From Pseudonocardia sp. T1-2H (GTDB lineage Bacteria; Actinomycetota; Actinomycetes; Mycobacteriales; Pseudonocardiaceae): a stretch of DNA of 64,000 nt. A program made the translations under genes and the position numbers. The stretch is taken from NCBI RefSeq assembly GCF_038039215.1, contig NZ_JBBPCL010000001.1, positions 2,108,001-2,172,000 of the forward strand. The letters run 5' to 3'. Each line of letters starts with the position of its first letter. The first letter of the stretch is position 1. This document shows positions 16,032-24,675 of the stretch, in pieces. A model generated the notes under the pieces. The model was not told where the DNA came from, made no database searches, and saw nothing but the letters and a program-made list of their open reading frames with translations.

Positions 16032-17083
16032 CCTCGCTGACCACATCCCCGGCGACCTCGCCCGGAACCGCCCCGCCATCTCCCGTGGCCCGCCGCGGGC
16101 CCACCGGCCTGCTCCGCGAGGTCGTCCGGCGGCCGAGCGCCGGCGTGGTCGGGCTGCTCGTGCTCATCTGCGTGGTGATGACGTTCCTCGCGCCGGCCTT
16201 CCTGACCTACGGCAACTGGTACAACCTCGCCCAGCAGATGGTGTTCGTCGCGCTGCTGGCGATCGGGATGACGATCGTGCTCATCACCGGCGGGATCGAC
16301 CTGTCGGTCGGCTCGGTGCTGGGCCTCAGTGCCGGGGTGATGGCCTACCTGGTCAACCAGGGCATGATGTTCGGCCTCTGTCTGCTGCTCGCCGTCGGCG
16401 CCGGGGCGGGCCTGGGCCTGGTCAACGGGTTGGTGGTCACCAAGCTCGGCATCCCCGACTTCGTCGCGACGCTCGCCATGCTCGGCGTCGCCGGCGGCCT
16501 GCTGTACCTGTGGACCGGGGGTGTGCCGTTCACCGGTTTCATGATCCCCGTCTACGACACGCTGGGGGGCGTGACGCCGCTGGTCGGGGACCTGACCGCC
16601 CCGATCCTGGCGATGGCGGTGATCGCGGTGGTCGTCGCGTTCATCATGCGCCGCACGAGCTTCGGACGGCACGCGTACGGCGTCGGCAGCAACCGCGAGG
16701 CCGCGCGGCTGTCCGGCGTGGACGTGGTCCGGGTGCGGATCACCGCCTACGTCCTCAGCGGCACGCTCGCCGCCTGCGCGGGCGTGCTGCTGGCCGGGCG
16801 CACCACGGCCGTCGCGCCGACCATCGGCGTCGGCTACGAGATCCAGGCCATCGCCGCGGCCGTCATCGGCGGCGCCGCGCTGGCCGGGGGCCGGGGCCGG
16901 GTCCTGGGCGCCGTGCTCGGCGCGCTGACGCTCACCGTCGCGAGCAACGTCATCAACCTCGCCTCCGTCAGCCCGACCTGGCAGCCGGTGGCGGTCGGCA
17001 CGATTCTGCTGGTCGCCGTCGGGCTCGACCGCGCGAGCGCCTCTCTCTCCCGCCGTCTCGGCCGCGCCGCCCCGTCGCCGTGA
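16028..17083 (+). CDS. Sugar ABC importer permease (RbsC type), second copy
   Basis: 351 residues. It has the same family signature, G-G-I-D-L-S-V-G-S-V near residue 100, and A-A-V-I-G-G-A-A-L-A-G-G-R-G near residue 280. The first ~35 residues are a Thr/Ser/Pro-rich cytoplasmic tail before helix 1. Overlaps the previous gene by four bases (ATGA). Two non-identical permeases with one double ATPase suggest a heterodimeric membrane channel. Confidence 0.93.
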   Translation: MTSLTTSPATSPGTAPPSPVARRGPTGLLREVVRRPSAGVVGLLVLICVVMTFLAPAFLTYGNWYNLAQQMVFVALLAIGMTIVLITGGIDLSVGSVLGLSAGVMAYLVNQGMMFGLCLLLAVGAGAGLGLVNGLVVTKLGIPDFVATLAMLGVAGGLLYLWTGGVPFTGFMIPVYDTLGGVTPLVGDLTAPILAMAVIAVVVAFIMRRTSFGRHAYGVGSNREAARLSGVDVVRVRITAYVLSGTLAACAGVLLAGRTTAVAPTIGVGYEIQAIAAAVIGGAALAGGRGRVLGAVLGALTLTVASNVINLASVSPTWQPVAVGTILLVAVGLDRASASLSRRLGRAAPSP

Positions 17084-17138
17084 CGGCCCCTGCCCGCACC
17101 CGCCGCACTCCTCTCCGATCTCCGTCCTGGAGGACGCC

Positions 17139-18296
17139 GTGAACGACCCTTCCCTCCCGCCCGCCGCCGGCTCGCGGCGGTCCTTCCTGCGCCGGGCCGC
17201 CCTGGTGGGTGGCGCCGTCGGCTCCGGCGCCCTGCTCTCGGCCTGCAGCTCCAAGCAGGTCTCGGCCGCGTCCGCCGAGGGGGGCGGCGGTGGCACCGGC
17301 CTGGGGGGCGGGGGCGCCTACCAGGAGGCCGTTCGCAAGATCGTGGACGGACGCACCGTGCAGATCGGGTGGACCCCACCGGTCCTGTCGGAGTGGTACA
17401 GCCAGATGGAGGCGGCCGCCTTTCGCCGGATGGGCGAGTACGAGGACGCCTACGGCGTCCGCTGGAAGTGGGAACGGGCCTCTCCGACGGGCAACTTCAA
17501 CGCCGTCGAGCAGCAGGTGCAGACGGTGCAGAGCTGGGTGCAGCGCAAGTTCGACGTGGTACTGATCTGCACCGGCGCCAACTTCGCCACGATGCAGGGC
17601 GTCTACAGCAAGGCCCTGGCGGCGGGCACGAAGATCTACCAGTTCAACCAGCCCGTCGAGATCTATCCGGTCGAGCAGCTGCAGGCGATCTCGAGCATCG
17701 GCTACGACAACCGCTGGCAGTCGGGTTACCTGTGCGGCAAGTACATCGCCGAGAAGCTCGGCGGTCAGGGCAAGATCCTCGAGATCACCGGGCCCCCCGG
17801 CTCGGACTGGTCCGCCGCGCGCCAGATCGGCTTCGAGAAGGCACTCGGCGAGCACCCCGGCCTCACCGTGGCCGGCACCGCGAACGGCGGCTACCTGAGG
17901 CAGCAGGGTCTCAGCGCCACCCAGGACCTGCTCACCCGGGACCCGGACATCCAGGCGATCTGGGGCGAGAACGAGGACATGGCCCTCGGTGCCTCGCAGG
18001 CCCTCGACGCCCGCGGCATCAAGCAGTGGGACGGCAAGGCCGGCGTCGTGGTGGTCGGCGCCGACGGGCTGGTGTCCGGCATGCAGGCCATCCGCAACGG
18101 CAAGCTGACCGCGAGCCTCGACGTCGGCAGCGTCGACCAGGCCATCACGTTCATCGACACGGTGTTCCACAACGCCGTCCTCGGCGAGACCGTCGCCAAG
18201 ATCATCAACGTGCCGACGAGGGTGGTCGACAAGGGCAACGTGGACTACGCCGAGGCGTACCTGCAGTGGGCGCTCGGGAACACCCGGAAGTACTGA
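17139..18296 (+). CDS. Sugar ABC importer substrate-binding lipoprotein, Tat-type signal
   Basis: 385 residues from a GTG with GGAGGA upstream. The N-terminus has S-R-R-S-F-L-R-R (twin-arginine) then a hydrophobic stretch ending in L-L-S-A-C-S-S, a lipobox, so it is probably Tat-exported and lipid-anchored. The body is a periplasmic-binding-protein type I fold (RbsB/XylF-like) with V-L-I-C-T-G-A-N-F near residue 140, G-Q-G-K-I-L-E-I-T-G-P-P-G and G-A-D-G-L-V-S-G-M. Its ligand defines the system but cannot be read by eye. Last gene of the importer operon; a strong hairpin follows. Confidence 0.93.
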   Translation: MNDPSLPPAAGSRRSFLRRAALVGGAVGSGALLSACSSKQVSAASAEGGGGGTGLGGGGAYQEAVRKIVDGRTVQIGWTPPVLSEWYSQMEAAAFRRMGEYEDAYGVRWKWERASPTGNFNAVEQQVQTVQSWVQRKFDVVLICTGANFATMQGVYSKALAAGTKIYQFNQPVEIYPVEQLQAISSIGYDNRWQSGYLCGKYIAEKLGGQGKILEITGPPGSDWSAARQIGFEKALGEHPGLTVAGTANGGYLRQQGLSATQDLLTRDPDIQAIWGENEDMALGASQALDARGIKQWDGKAGVVVVGADGLVSGMQAIRNGKLTASLDVGSVDQAITFIDTVFHNAVLGETVAKIINVPTRVVDKGNVDYAEAYLQWALGNTRKY

Positions 18297-18310
18297 CCGC
18301 TGCCCGGCCG

Positions 18311-18348
18311 TCGACGGCGGTGCCGCCTTCGCGTGGCGCCGCCGTCGA
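18311..18348 (+). terminator. Hairpin after the importer operon
   Basis: TCGACGGCGG (18311-18320) and CCGCCGTCGA (18339-18348) pair perfectly over ten bases around an 18-base loop, 15 bases after the binding-protein stop. There is no U-tract, as is common in high-G+C actinobacteria. Confidence 0.55.
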
Positions 18349-18494
18349 AGCGCCTGTAGCGCAGACGTACCGAATGCGACCCGGCAGCGGCCGTCTCGCG
18401 GTACCGCCCCCTCGTCGAAGCTCCTACCGTGCCCCTCGCCGTCAGCGCGCACCCGATGGGGGTGCGTCTCGGTCACAGGTAGGGGGAGATTCGA

Positions 18495-18893
18495 ATGGTC
18501 CAGGCCGAGAGCGGGATCCGTACCGAGATCGATCAGGTCAACAGGCGGTTCGAGGAGGCGCTCGAGCAAGGGGATGCGGCCGCGGTCGGGTCGGTCTACA
18601 CCGATGACGCTGTGCTGTTGCCGCCGAACGGGCCGATGACCAACGGCCGCGACGCCATCACGAAGTTCTGGCAGGGCGTCATGGACATGGGCCTGCGGGG
18701 AATCGAGCTGAGGACCCTCTCCTTCGTCCAGGACGGTGACGACGCGGCGCACGAGATCGGTACCGCGTCACTCGCGATCAAGCCCGAGGGTGGTGAGCCG
18801 ATGACGGACTCCGTCAAGTACGTCGTGCTGTGGCGCCGGGAGGCCGCGGGGGAGTGGAAGTTGGCCGTCGACATCTGGAACGGCGCCGGCTAG
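18495..18893 (+). CDS. SnoaL/DUF4440-like (NTF2-fold) protein
   Basis: 132 residues with AGGGGGAG before the ATG. The sequence pattern (I-D-Q-V-N-R-R-F-E-E-A-L-E-Q-G-D-A-A-A-V-G-S-V-Y-T-D-D-A-V-L-L-P, then I-T-K-F-W-Q and W-K-L-A-V-D-I-W-N) is typical of the SgcJ/EcaC and DUF4440 cone-shaped NTF2 fold. These small proteins bind or isomerise hydrophobic ligands; many have no assigned role. Its stop overlaps by four bases the stop of the convergent YagU-like gene. Confidence 0.85.
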   Translation: MVQAESGIRTEIDQVNRRFEEALEQGDAAAVGSVYTDDAVLLPPNGPMTNGRDAITKFWQGVMDMGLRGIELRTLSFVQDGDDAAHEIGTASLAIKPEGGEPMTDSVKYVVLWRREAAGEWKLAVDIWNGAG

Positions 18894-19426
18894 CGGTGGG
18901 AGATCGGCTCGACGACGGCGCGCCGCAGCAGCTCCAGGGCGACACCGAACACCACATGTGAGGAGAACCCCCAGGCCACGGCCGAGGCCGGGAGCCGCCA
19001 TGGCGGCTCCTGCAGGCCCTGGATCGGGAGCGCCGTGCCGTGGGTGAGGACGTACAGGGCGGCGCCCGCGAGGCTGCCCGCACCGCGGGCGATCTCCGGG
19101 CGGTGCTGCGTGAGGAGGGCGTAGGCGGCGCCCAGCCCTGCCCCGAACACGTAGTGGATGACGAGCGTGCCCTTCACCCGTTCGTCCCGGGTCGCGGGGC
19201 GATGCGCCACGGCCCGCGTCACGGAGTCGACGATGAGCGCGGGGGGCGCGTTGTCGGGGTGACCGGCCGGATCGGCCCCCACCATCTCCTTCTGCTCGGG
19301 CTTCGGTGGCCAGAGCCGCTCGGTGACCTGCTGCAGCCGAGGCTCACTGAGCGCCTTGATCCAGGCCGCGACGACGCCCGTCGCCGCGCCGGCGGCGGCC
19401 ACCGCTGTACTCCGTGGTCGTTTCAT
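18890..19426 (-). CDS. YagU-like (DUF1440) membrane protein
   Basis: 178 residues from the ATG at 19426. The N-terminal helix A-A-G-A-A-T-G-V-V-A-A-W-I-K, a polar P-P-K-P-E-Q region, a central helix around V-I-H-Y-V-F-G-A-G-L-G-A-A-Y and the terminal S-S-H-V-V-F-G-V-A-L-E-L-L-R-R match the DUF1440/YagU inner-membrane family, linked in E. coli to acid resistance. It converges on the NTF2-like gene with a four-base overlap of stop codons. No local pathway link. Confidence 0.75.
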   Translation of the reverse strand: MKRPRSTAVAAAGAATGVVAAWIKALSEPRLQQVTERLWPPKPEQKEMVGADPAGHPDNAPPALIVDSVTRAVAHRPATRDERVKGTLVIHYVFGAGLGAAYALLTQHRPEIARGAGSLAGAALYVLTHGTALPIQGLQEPPWRLPASAVAWGFSSHVVFGVALELLRRAVVEPISHR

Positions 19427-19621
19427 GGGTGGCGGCCACCTTTCGGGTCGGGTGCGTCCGTGCCCGGTGTGGTAACCATCGGAGCTGCCGGCAAACGGAA
19501 CCGGGCGAGGGCTCGGGTATCGGCCTGGCGCGGACCGGACCAGGCGGGATCGCGGGGCGTCGTGGGAGTATCGATCGGGCGCCCCACCGGGACCGCGCGC
19601 CCGGAACGTGAGGTGGATGTC

Positions 19622-20343
19622 GTGGCGGACCTCAACTTCTACTTCGATCCGGTCTGCCCGTTCGCCTGGATGACCAGCAAGTGGGTCCGGCAGGTGGTGG
19701 CGGCCCGGGACTACACGGTGGAGTGGCGGTTCATCTCCCTCCGCCTGCTCAACTCCCACATCGACTACGACGCTCACTTCCCACCGGAGTACGAGGCCGG
19801 CCACACGGCCGGCCTGCGCATGCTGCGGGTCGCGGCGAAGGCCCGCGCCGAGCTCGGCCCGACGCGGTCGACCGCTTGCAGGCCTCGTTCGGTGAGCACT
19901 TCTTCGAAGTCCCTCCGCCGCCGGACGCACAGGAGCGGGCCCGCCCGGACGGCTCCCCGGAACACGTCGTCCGGGTGCTGGAGGACGCGGGGTTGCCGGT
20001 CTCCTTGGCCGAGGCGCTCGACGACCCGTCGTGGGACGCGGTGATCCAGGCCGAGACCGACGAGGCGCTCGCACTCACCGGCCGTGACGTCGGCACGCCG
20101 ATCCTGCACGTCGACCCTCCGCACGGCGTCGCGTTCTTCGGGCCGGTCATCAGCCGCCGGCCCTCCGACGAGGAGGCCGTGGAGCTGTGGGACCACGTGC
20201 TCGGGCTCGCCCGTTTCGGTGGCTTCGCCGAGCTCAAGCGCAGCCTGCGGGAGCGGCTGCAGCTGCCGGCGTTCGGCGTCTCGTCCGACGCGGCGGGGAG
20301 GGAGGAGGACTGGCACCAGGGCAGCCGCCGGCTCAAGCACTGA
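19622..20343 (+). pseudogene. DsbA-family / 2-hydroxychromene-2-carboxylate isomerase-like protein, single-base frameshift
   Basis: Joined length is 240 residues. The first part reads L-N-F-Y-F-D-P-V-C-P-F-A-W from a GTG at 19622, a thioredoxin-fold start with D-P-x-C-P-F-A-W as in mycothiol-dependent reductases and HCCA isomerases. After A-E-L-G the frame is lost; the rest (P-D-A-V-D-R-L-Q-A-S-F-G-E-H-F-F onwards, ending at 20343) is in another frame. One more C in the C-run at 19858-19860 restores it. The downstream part keeps G-T-P-I-L-H and F-F-G-P-V-I. Either inactivated recently or a homopolymer error. Confidence 0.82.
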
Positions 20344-20382
20344 GCCGAACAGCCGCGCGGCGGCCCGGGTGGTGGGATCGGG

Positions 20383-21168
20383 TCAGCGCGCCTTCCAGAC
20401 CGGCGCCCGTTTCTCGACGAACGCCGCCACGCCCTCCACCCGGTCCTCGCTGGTGTACGGGTCCGGCCCGACGCCGAGGCGCAGCGCCGAGGACAGCGGC
20501 AGCTCCCCGCCCCTCCCGATCGCGGCCTTGTACCGGCGCACGGTCAGCGGGGCGTTGCCGGCGATCCGGCGGGCCAGTGCGTCGGCCTCGGCCGCCAGTT
20601 CGGCGCCCGGCACCACGCGGTTGACCAGGCCCCAGCGCTCCGCGTCGGCGGCACCGATGTCGTCTCCCGTGTAGAGCAGCTCGTAGGCGATCCCGCGGGG
20701 CACGATCCGGGAGAGCAGGTGCACCCCGAAGTTCGCCCCCATGCCGCGCTTGGCCTCGGGCAGGCCGATCCGGGCGTGGTCGGCGGCTATCCGGATGTCG
20801 CAGGCCAGCGCGAGCTCACAGCCGCCGCCCATCGCCCAGCCGTTGATCGCGGCGATCGTGGGCTTGCCGCACTCGAGCACCGTCTCGAACACGTTGCGGG
20901 AGAAGCCGGCCATCGGGCGCAGGCCCGGACCGGGTCCGGTGTCGTTCTCCCGCACCTCCTTCAGGTCGACGCCCGCGGAGAACGCCTTCCGCCCGGCGCC
21001 GGTGAGGACGACCGCCCAGACGTCGTCGTCGGCGTCGAACCGGTCGAAGGCGCGCACGAGGTCGGCCTGCAGCCCGGTCGAGAGGGCGTTGAGCCGCTCG
21101 GGGCGGTCGAGGGTCACCGTGGCGACGCGGTCGGCGAGCGCCACGACGAGGCCGTGTTCGGTCCTCAC
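20383..21168 (-). CDS. Enoyl-CoA hydratase/isomerase (crotonase family), catalytic glutamates present
   Basis: 261 residues from a GTG overlapping the stop of the upstream dehydrogenase. The oxyanion-hole segment A-F-S-A-G-V-D-L and G-G-G-C-E-L-A-L-A-C-D, followed by I-G-L-P-E-A, supply the two glutamates corresponding to rat Glu144 and Glu164. It should therefore be a true hydratase of a trans-2-enoyl-CoA. It is the last gene of the long acyl-CoA/ABC-importer operon and would act right after the two acyl-CoA dehydrogenases. Confidence 0.92.
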   Translation of the reverse strand: MRTEHGLVVALADRVATVTLDRPERLNALSTGLQADLVRAFDRFDADDDVWAVVLTGAGRKAFSAGVDLKEVRENDTGPGPGLRPMAGFSRNVFETVLECGKPTIAAINGWAMGGGCELALACDIRIAADHARIGLPEAKRGMGANFGVHLLSRIVPRGIAYELLYTGDDIGAADAERWGLVNRVVPGAELAAEADALARRIAGNAPLTVRRYKAAIGRGGELPLSSALRLGVGPDPYTSEDRVEGVAAFVEKRAPVWKAR

Positions 21169-22256
21169 GCGACGGCCCCCCGCGCGATCGCCGGCCAGAG
21201 TGCGTCGGCGCCGGCGTCGGCCAGGACCGCGCCGAGCCGGGTGCTCCAGAGCCGTTCGCCGCCGTACTCCTCGCGCCAGGACCAGAGCCGGCGGGTGAGC
21301 TGGCCGAGCTCGTACTCCCGGGTCATGCCCATCGCGCCCGTCGCCTGGTGCGCCGAGGCGGCGACGAGCCCGGCCGCCTCGGAGGCGACGGTCTTCGCGG
21401 CCGCGACGTCGAGGAACGCCGGCCCGCTCGCGGTGCCCGCGTTCGCCGCGGCCACCCGGGCCGCCATCCGGACGGCCTCGGTCTGCTCGGCCAGCTTGAC
21501 CAGGTGCGCCGCGACGGCCTGGAACCGCGCCACCGGACGGCCGAACTGCCGCCGCTCGTTGGTGTAGGCCACGGTGAGGTCCAGGACACGGCCGGCGGCG
21601 CCGGCGATCAGTGCCGCGCGGGACAGCGCGCCGCGGAGCAGGAGCGCGTCGTGGTCCACGCCCGCGGGTGCCGGGCCGACGGCGTCGACCGCCACGCCGT
21701 CCAGGTGGACGGTGTCGCGGGGCTCCCCGGCCAGGTTGACCCCGGACTCGATGCGGGCCGTCGCCGGGTCGAGGGAGATCACCTGCAGACCGTCGGGGGA
21801 GTCGGCGAGCAGGACGACCCGGCTCGCCTCGCGGGCCCACGGCACGCGCGCGGCGCGGCCGGACACGGCCCAGCCGGAGCTGGTCCGCTGCACGGTGACC
21901 GTCGCGGGCGCGTCGACGGACCGGGCGGTCGGCGCCGTCGTCGCCGGCCCCGCCGGGACGTCCAGGCCGGCCGACGCCGACAGCCAACCCGCCAGCAGCC
22001 CGGTCTCGGCCACCGGCAGCGGCGCGGCGTACCGCCCGACCTGTTCCAGTACCGCGCAGGCCTCGGCGACGGTCCCGCCGACCCCGCCGCGCTCCTCGGG
22101 CACGGAGATCCACGGGAACCCGCCCTCGGCGAGCCCCGCCCAGAGGTCCGGTGCCCAGCCCGTCCGCTCGGCGGCCGCGACGGTCTCCTGGGTGCAGCGG
22201 TCGCGCAGCAGCTCGCCGACCGCCTCCGCCACGAGCTCGGCGTCGCCGCGGCTCAT
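21165..22256 (-). CDS. Acyl-CoA dehydrogenase, small/partner subunit type
   Basis: 363 residues. Acyl-CoA dehydrogenase fold with a short, weakly conserved N-terminal helical domain, a middle beta domain, and a C-terminal helical domain with R-R-Q-F-G-R-P-V-A-R-F-Q-A and H-Q-A-T-G-A-M-G-M-T-R-E-Y. The usual catalytic Glu region of the C-terminal domain is not obvious. It overlaps by four bases with another acyl-CoA dehydrogenase. Such pairs in actinobacteria (steroid side-chain FadE pairs, PimC/PimD) form alpha2beta2 enzymes for bulky or branched acyl-CoAs. Confidence 0.9.
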   Translation of the reverse strand: MSRGDAELVAEAVGELLRDRCTQETVAAAERTGWAPDLWAGLAEGGFPWISVPEERGGVGGTVAEACAVLEQVGRYAAPLPVAETGLLAGWLSASAGLDVPAGPATTAPTARSVDAPATVTVQRTSSGWAVSGRAARVPWAREASRVVLLADSPDGLQVISLDPATARIESGVNLAGEPRDTVHLDGVAVDAVGPAPAGVDHDALLLRGALSRAALIAGAAGRVLDLTVAYTNERRQFGRPVARFQAVAAHLVKLAEQTEAVRMAARVAAANAGTASGPAFLDVAAAKTVASEAAGLVAASAHQATGAMGMTREYELGQLTRRLWSWREEYGGERLWSTRLGAVLADAGADALWPAIARGAVA

Positions 22257-23392
22257 CGCCGGGCCCCCGTGAGCCCCTTGGCCGCGATGCTCCGCAGCAC
22301 CTCGGTCGTCCCGCCGCGAAGCGTGAACGCCGGTGCCGTCTGCACCGCCTCGGCCAGCAGACGTTCGAACATCCCCGCCCCGCCCGGGTCGATCTCCTGA
22401 CCGGCGACGTGCCGCAGCACCTCCACCACCTCCTGCTCGTAGAGCGTCCCGATGTCCTTGACCAGCGCCGCCTCCACCGCGGGCGCCGCACCGCGCTCCA
22501 GCGACCGGGCGACGGCCAGGGAGAGCTGCCGGATCGTCCAGAGCTTCGCCGACGCCCGGCCGACCGCGGCGCGCCGCACGTCGTCGAAGGAGTCCCCGAA
22601 CTCTGCGACGAACGCCTTGAGCAGCCCGAAGACCGACAGGTAGCGGTCGGGTCCGGAGCGCTCGTAGGCCAGCTCCGAGGTGACCTGGTGCCAGCCTGCG
22701 CCGACCTCGCCCAGCACCCGGTCGTCGGGGACGAAGACGTCGTCGAAGACCACCTCGTTGAAGTGGTGGCCGCCGTCGAGGTAGTGGATCGGGGAGACCT
22801 TCAGCCCCGGTGCGTGCAGGTCGACGATCAGCTGCGACAGCCCCTGGTGCCGGTCCTCCGCGGGGGAGGTGCGGCACAGCACCACGAAGAAGTGGTTGAG
22901 GTGCGCGGCGCTGGTCCAGATCTTGGTGCCGTTGACCAGCCAGCCGCCGTCGACCTTCGTGGCGGCGGTGCGCACCGACGCGAGGTCCGAACCGGCGTCG
23001 GGCTCGCTCATCCCCAGGGAGAACCAGCACTCCCCGGCGGCGATGCGCGGCAGGAACCACTCGCGCTGCTCCTGCGTGCCGAACGCCAGCAGCGTCGGCG
23101 CGGTCTGCCGCTCGGCCACCCAGTGCGCCAGGATCGGCGCCCCCGCGGCCAGCAGCTCCTCGACCACGACGAACCGTTCGACGGGCGTCGCGCCGCCACC
23201 GCCGTAGCGGGTCGGGATCGCCATCCCGACCCAGCCGCGGGCGGCGAGCCTGCGGGAGAACTCCGGGTCGTGCCGGCCGCCGAGACCCAGGCCCGGGCGG
23301 AAGTCCGGCGGGAGCTCGGCGGCGAGGAACTCCCGGACCTCGTGGCGGAGCCGTTCCTCGGCGGGGGTGAGCTCGGTGGGGGCGAAGATCAT
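22253..23392 (-). CDS. Acyl-CoA dehydrogenase, large/partner subunit type
   Basis: 379 residues. The FAD/acyl-CoA motifs are clear: C-W-F-S-L-G-M-S-E-P-D-A-G-S-D-L-A-S near residue 125, W-L-V-N-G-T-K-I-W-T-S-A-A-H near residue 155, and a terminal F-T-L-R-G-G-T-T-E-V-L-R-S-I-A-A-K-G. It is probably the FAD-binding partner of the 21165-22256 protein in a heteromeric enzyme. Four-base overlaps link it to both neighbours. Acts after the CoA thioester is formed by the acyl-CoA synthetase or CoA transferase of the same operon. Confidence 0.93.
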   Translation of the reverse strand: MIFAPTELTPAEERLRHEVREFLAAELPPDFRPGLGLGGRHDPEFSRRLAARGWVGMAIPTRYGGGGATPVERFVVVEELLAAGAPILAHWVAERQTAPTLLAFGTQEQREWFLPRIAAGECWFSLGMSEPDAGSDLASVRTAATKVDGGWLVNGTKIWTSAAHLNHFFVVLCRTSPAEDRHQGLSQLIVDLHAPGLKVSPIHYLDGGHHFNEVVFDDVFVPDDRVLGEVGAGWHQVTSELAYERSGPDRYLSVFGLLKAFVAEFGDSFDDVRRAAVGRASAKLWTIRQLSLAVARSLERGAAPAVEAALVKDIGTLYEQEVVEVLRHVAGQEIDPGGAGMFERLLAEAVQTAPAFTLRGGTTEVLRSIAAKGLTGARR

Positions 23393-24675
23393 GCGCTGCT
23401 CCTCGTGCGGTCGGTGACAGCGGTCGGGCCCGGGACGGCGGGCACGGCGGCGCCGGAGCGCACCAGCCCGTCGACCTCGGCGGCGGTGAGGCCGAGCTCG
23501 CGGAGCACGGCGGTGGTGTGGGCGGCGAACGCCGGGGACGGGCGGGCCGGTCCGGACGGGGTGTCGCCGAAGCGGATCGGGGTGCCGAGGGCGCGGTAGC
23601 GGCCGAGCGCCGGATGGTCGACGTCGGCGACGAGCCCCTCGGCCTCGACGTGCGGGTCGGCGAGCACCTCGTCGAGGGTCCGGACCTCTGCACACGGCAC
23701 TGCGACGGCGCGTAGGTCGGCGATCCACTCCGCGCTGGTCCGGGTCACGAGCAGCTTCGCCAGCCGCCGGCGCACGGCGTCGGGATCGCCACGCAGCTGC
23801 TCCACCGGCAGCCCCACCACCGCGGCCAGCCGCTCCTGCGTCGGCGGGCTCCCGGCGCCGACCGCGATCGCGCCGTCGGCGGTGCCGAAGACGCGGTAGT
23901 GCGCGGTGAGGGTCAGCTTGTCGGTCTGGTGTGCGGCCCGGGCGGCGTTGATCGTGCCTCCGCCGGCGCCCTGTCGGCGCAGTCGAGGGAGCTCCTCGGC
24001 GACGAACCCGGCCCGCCACCCGTCGACGGCGTCGACGTGGGAGAGCTGGTTGTTCTGCACGGTCATCGCGGCTCCGAGCAGCGAGACGTCGACCTGCTGC
24101 CCACGACCCGTACGGTCCCGCGCGAGCAGCGCCATCGACACCCCGGCGAGGAGGAGCAGCGACGCGGCGTAGTCCGCGACCTGCACCTCGCTGTGCCGGG
24201 GCACGCCGTCGTCCTCGGCGCCGAGGGCGGCGAGGAGCCCGGAGTGGGCCTGCAGCACGACGTCCATCCCGGGCAGCCCGGCGTCCGGGCCGACCGTCCC
24301 GTAGCCCGAGACCAGCCCGAGCACCAGCCGCGGATGCCGGCGCGAGAGCGTCGCCCAGTCGAGGCCGCGCCGGGCCACCGCGGCCGGGCTCATGTTCACC
24401 AGCACCACGTCGGCGATCCCGACGAGCCGGTCGACGACCTCGGCCGCGTCCGGGTGTCCGAGGTCGAGAGCCACCGACTCCTTGCCCCGGTTCTTGATCG
24501 CGAACTGCCGGCTCTCCAGCGGCGCGAGCTGCAGCGTGCGCCGGTAGGAGTCCCCGCCCGGTGGCTCGACCTTGATCACCCGGGCGCCGGCCTCGGCCAT
24601 CAGCTGACCGCAGAACGGCACGGAGACGAACTGCCCGAACTCGACGACGGTGATCCCGGCGAGGGCGCCCGTCAC
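23389..24675 (-). CDS. CaiB/BaiF-type (class III) CoA transferase
   Basis: 428 residues from a GTG overlapping the importer ATPase stop. The N-terminus G-I-T-V-V-E-F-G-Q-F and A-R-V-I-K-V-E-P-P-G-G-D, N-R-G-K-E-S-V-A-L-D-L, and G-M-D-V-V-L-Q-A-H-S-G-L are standard. The catalytic Asp in this family lies in the G-x-P-G-x-D segment, present as G-L-P-G-M-D. It moves CoA between acids or epimerises acyl-CoAs. Its place in an operon that also has an acyl-CoA synthetase suggests two different activation steps or recycling of CoA from product to substrate. Confidence 0.92.
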   Translation of the reverse strand: MTGALAGITVVEFGQFVSVPFCGQLMAEAGARVIKVEPPGGDSYRRTLQLAPLESRQFAIKNRGKESVALDLGHPDAAEVVDRLVGIADVVLVNMSPAAVARRGLDWATLSRRHPRLVLGLVSGYGTVGPDAGLPGMDVVLQAHSGLLAALGAEDDGVPRHSEVQVADYAASLLLLAGVSMALLARDRTGRGQQVDVSLLGAAMTVQNNQLSHVDAVDGWRAGFVAEELPRLRRQGAGGGTINAARAAHQTDKLTLTAHYRVFGTADGAIAVGAGSPPTQERLAAVVGLPVEQLRGDPDAVRRRLAKLLVTRTSAEWIADLRAVAVPCAEVRTLDEVLADPHVEAEGLVADVDHPALGRYRALGTPIRFGDTPSGPARPSPAFAAHTTAVLRELGLTAAEVDGLVRSGAAVPAVPGPTAVTDRTRSSA